Shown here one piece after another: positions 63,866 through 64,000 of a stretch of 64,000 nt of DNA. Location: contig NZ_CALPDE010000010.1 of NCBI RefSeq assembly GCF_943193185.1, forward strand, positions 1 through 64,000, read 5' to 3'. The notes beneath the pieces are model-generated. The model was not told the DNA's origin. It ran no database searches and worked only from the letters and a program-made list of their open reading frames with translations. Source of the DNA: Lactococcus ileimucosae (GTDB lineage: Bacteria; Bacillota; Bacilli; Lactobacillales; Streptococcaceae). How positions within the stretch are numbered: the stretch's first letter is position 1; each line of letters opens with the position of its first letter. Made by a program: the position numbers and the translations under genes.

Positions 63866-64000
63866 ATGGGCTGGAAAATTAAAAATTTTGAGGAACTCAC
63901 AAGATCAGAACTTTATAAAATTTTAGAAGCACGTTCGGAGGTTTTTGTTCTTGAGCAAGAATGTGCTTATCAAGATATTGATGGGAAAGATCAAAAAGCT
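63866..64000 (+). CDS. ElaA-like GNAT acetyltransferase (3' end outside the window)
   Basis: 45 codons from ATG 63866 to the end of the window. FEELTRSELYKILEARSEVFVLEQECAYQDIDGKD matches the start of ElaA/GNAT proteins (LY-x-I-L-x-x-R-x-x-V-F-V-x-E-Q). The ATG four bases earlier is in another frame and does not give this sequence. Probably in one transcript with the exonuclease gene. Confidence 0.8.
   Translation, partial: MGWKIKNFEELTRSELYKILEARSEVFVLEQECAYQDIDGKDQKA

Overview
The window reads as low-GC Firmicute chromosome from a Lactococcus species. Three features support this: separate pfk, pyk and ldh genes in the lactococcal 'las' order, carB standing alone behind its own PyrR attenuator, and a Usp45-like secreted CHAP protein. 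The gene order fits the L. garvieae side of the genus better than L. lactis, but this is inference and no database was searched. Almost all of the window is core genome. I saw no insertion sequence, complete tRNA, rRNA or CRISPR array.

Layout: 1-330 is the tail of a secreted DUF6273-type protein. 633-3082 is a relPRS alarmone/two-component operon, followed by rplS. 3600-3860 holds a tRNA-3'-end-like scar and a type I toxin-antitoxin-like module below usual ORF size. 4076-8180 is a sugar PTS locus (RpiR regulator, EIIACB, MalY-like enzyme), then a TetR gene and sufT. 9365-11609 is a LiaFSR/CesSR envelope-stress system. 11926-16952 carries ppiB, cvfD, a VTT membrane protein, rodA, a flavodoxin and a Usp45-like protein. 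Next come an ABC-2 exporter, an Spx paralogue, carB, rluE and a ydjGHI-like operon. The pyrK-pyrD-pyrF operon follows, with an unusual repeat-filled leader.

30641-33226 (minus strand) pairs rsmG with an eetA-eetB-dmkB-like module for quinone/extracellular electron transfer. Then come galU-gpsA, xpaC-telA, nagA, and pfkA, pyk and ldh. After ldh lies a small accessory patch: an Rgg-type regulator with two HTH domains, a broken small secreted ORF and a mini membrane peptide. The nucleoside ABC transporter nupABC, rqcH, queG, prfB (without the usual frameshift site) and ftsEX follow. A GC-rich TasA/DUF6273-like surface protein gene is next, clearly foreign in composition. The window ends with nrdHIEF behind two NrdR boxes, plsY, parE, a DnaQ-like exonuclease and the start of an ElaA-like acetyltransferase gene.

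Three regulatory themes stand out. Extended -10 promoters (TGnTATAAT) are very common. Three genes (liaF, rluE, prfB) have such a -10 six or seven bases before the start codon and so look leaderless. Non-coding tandem repeats with apparent RNA folding lie in the pyrK leader and downstream of the Usp45-like gene.
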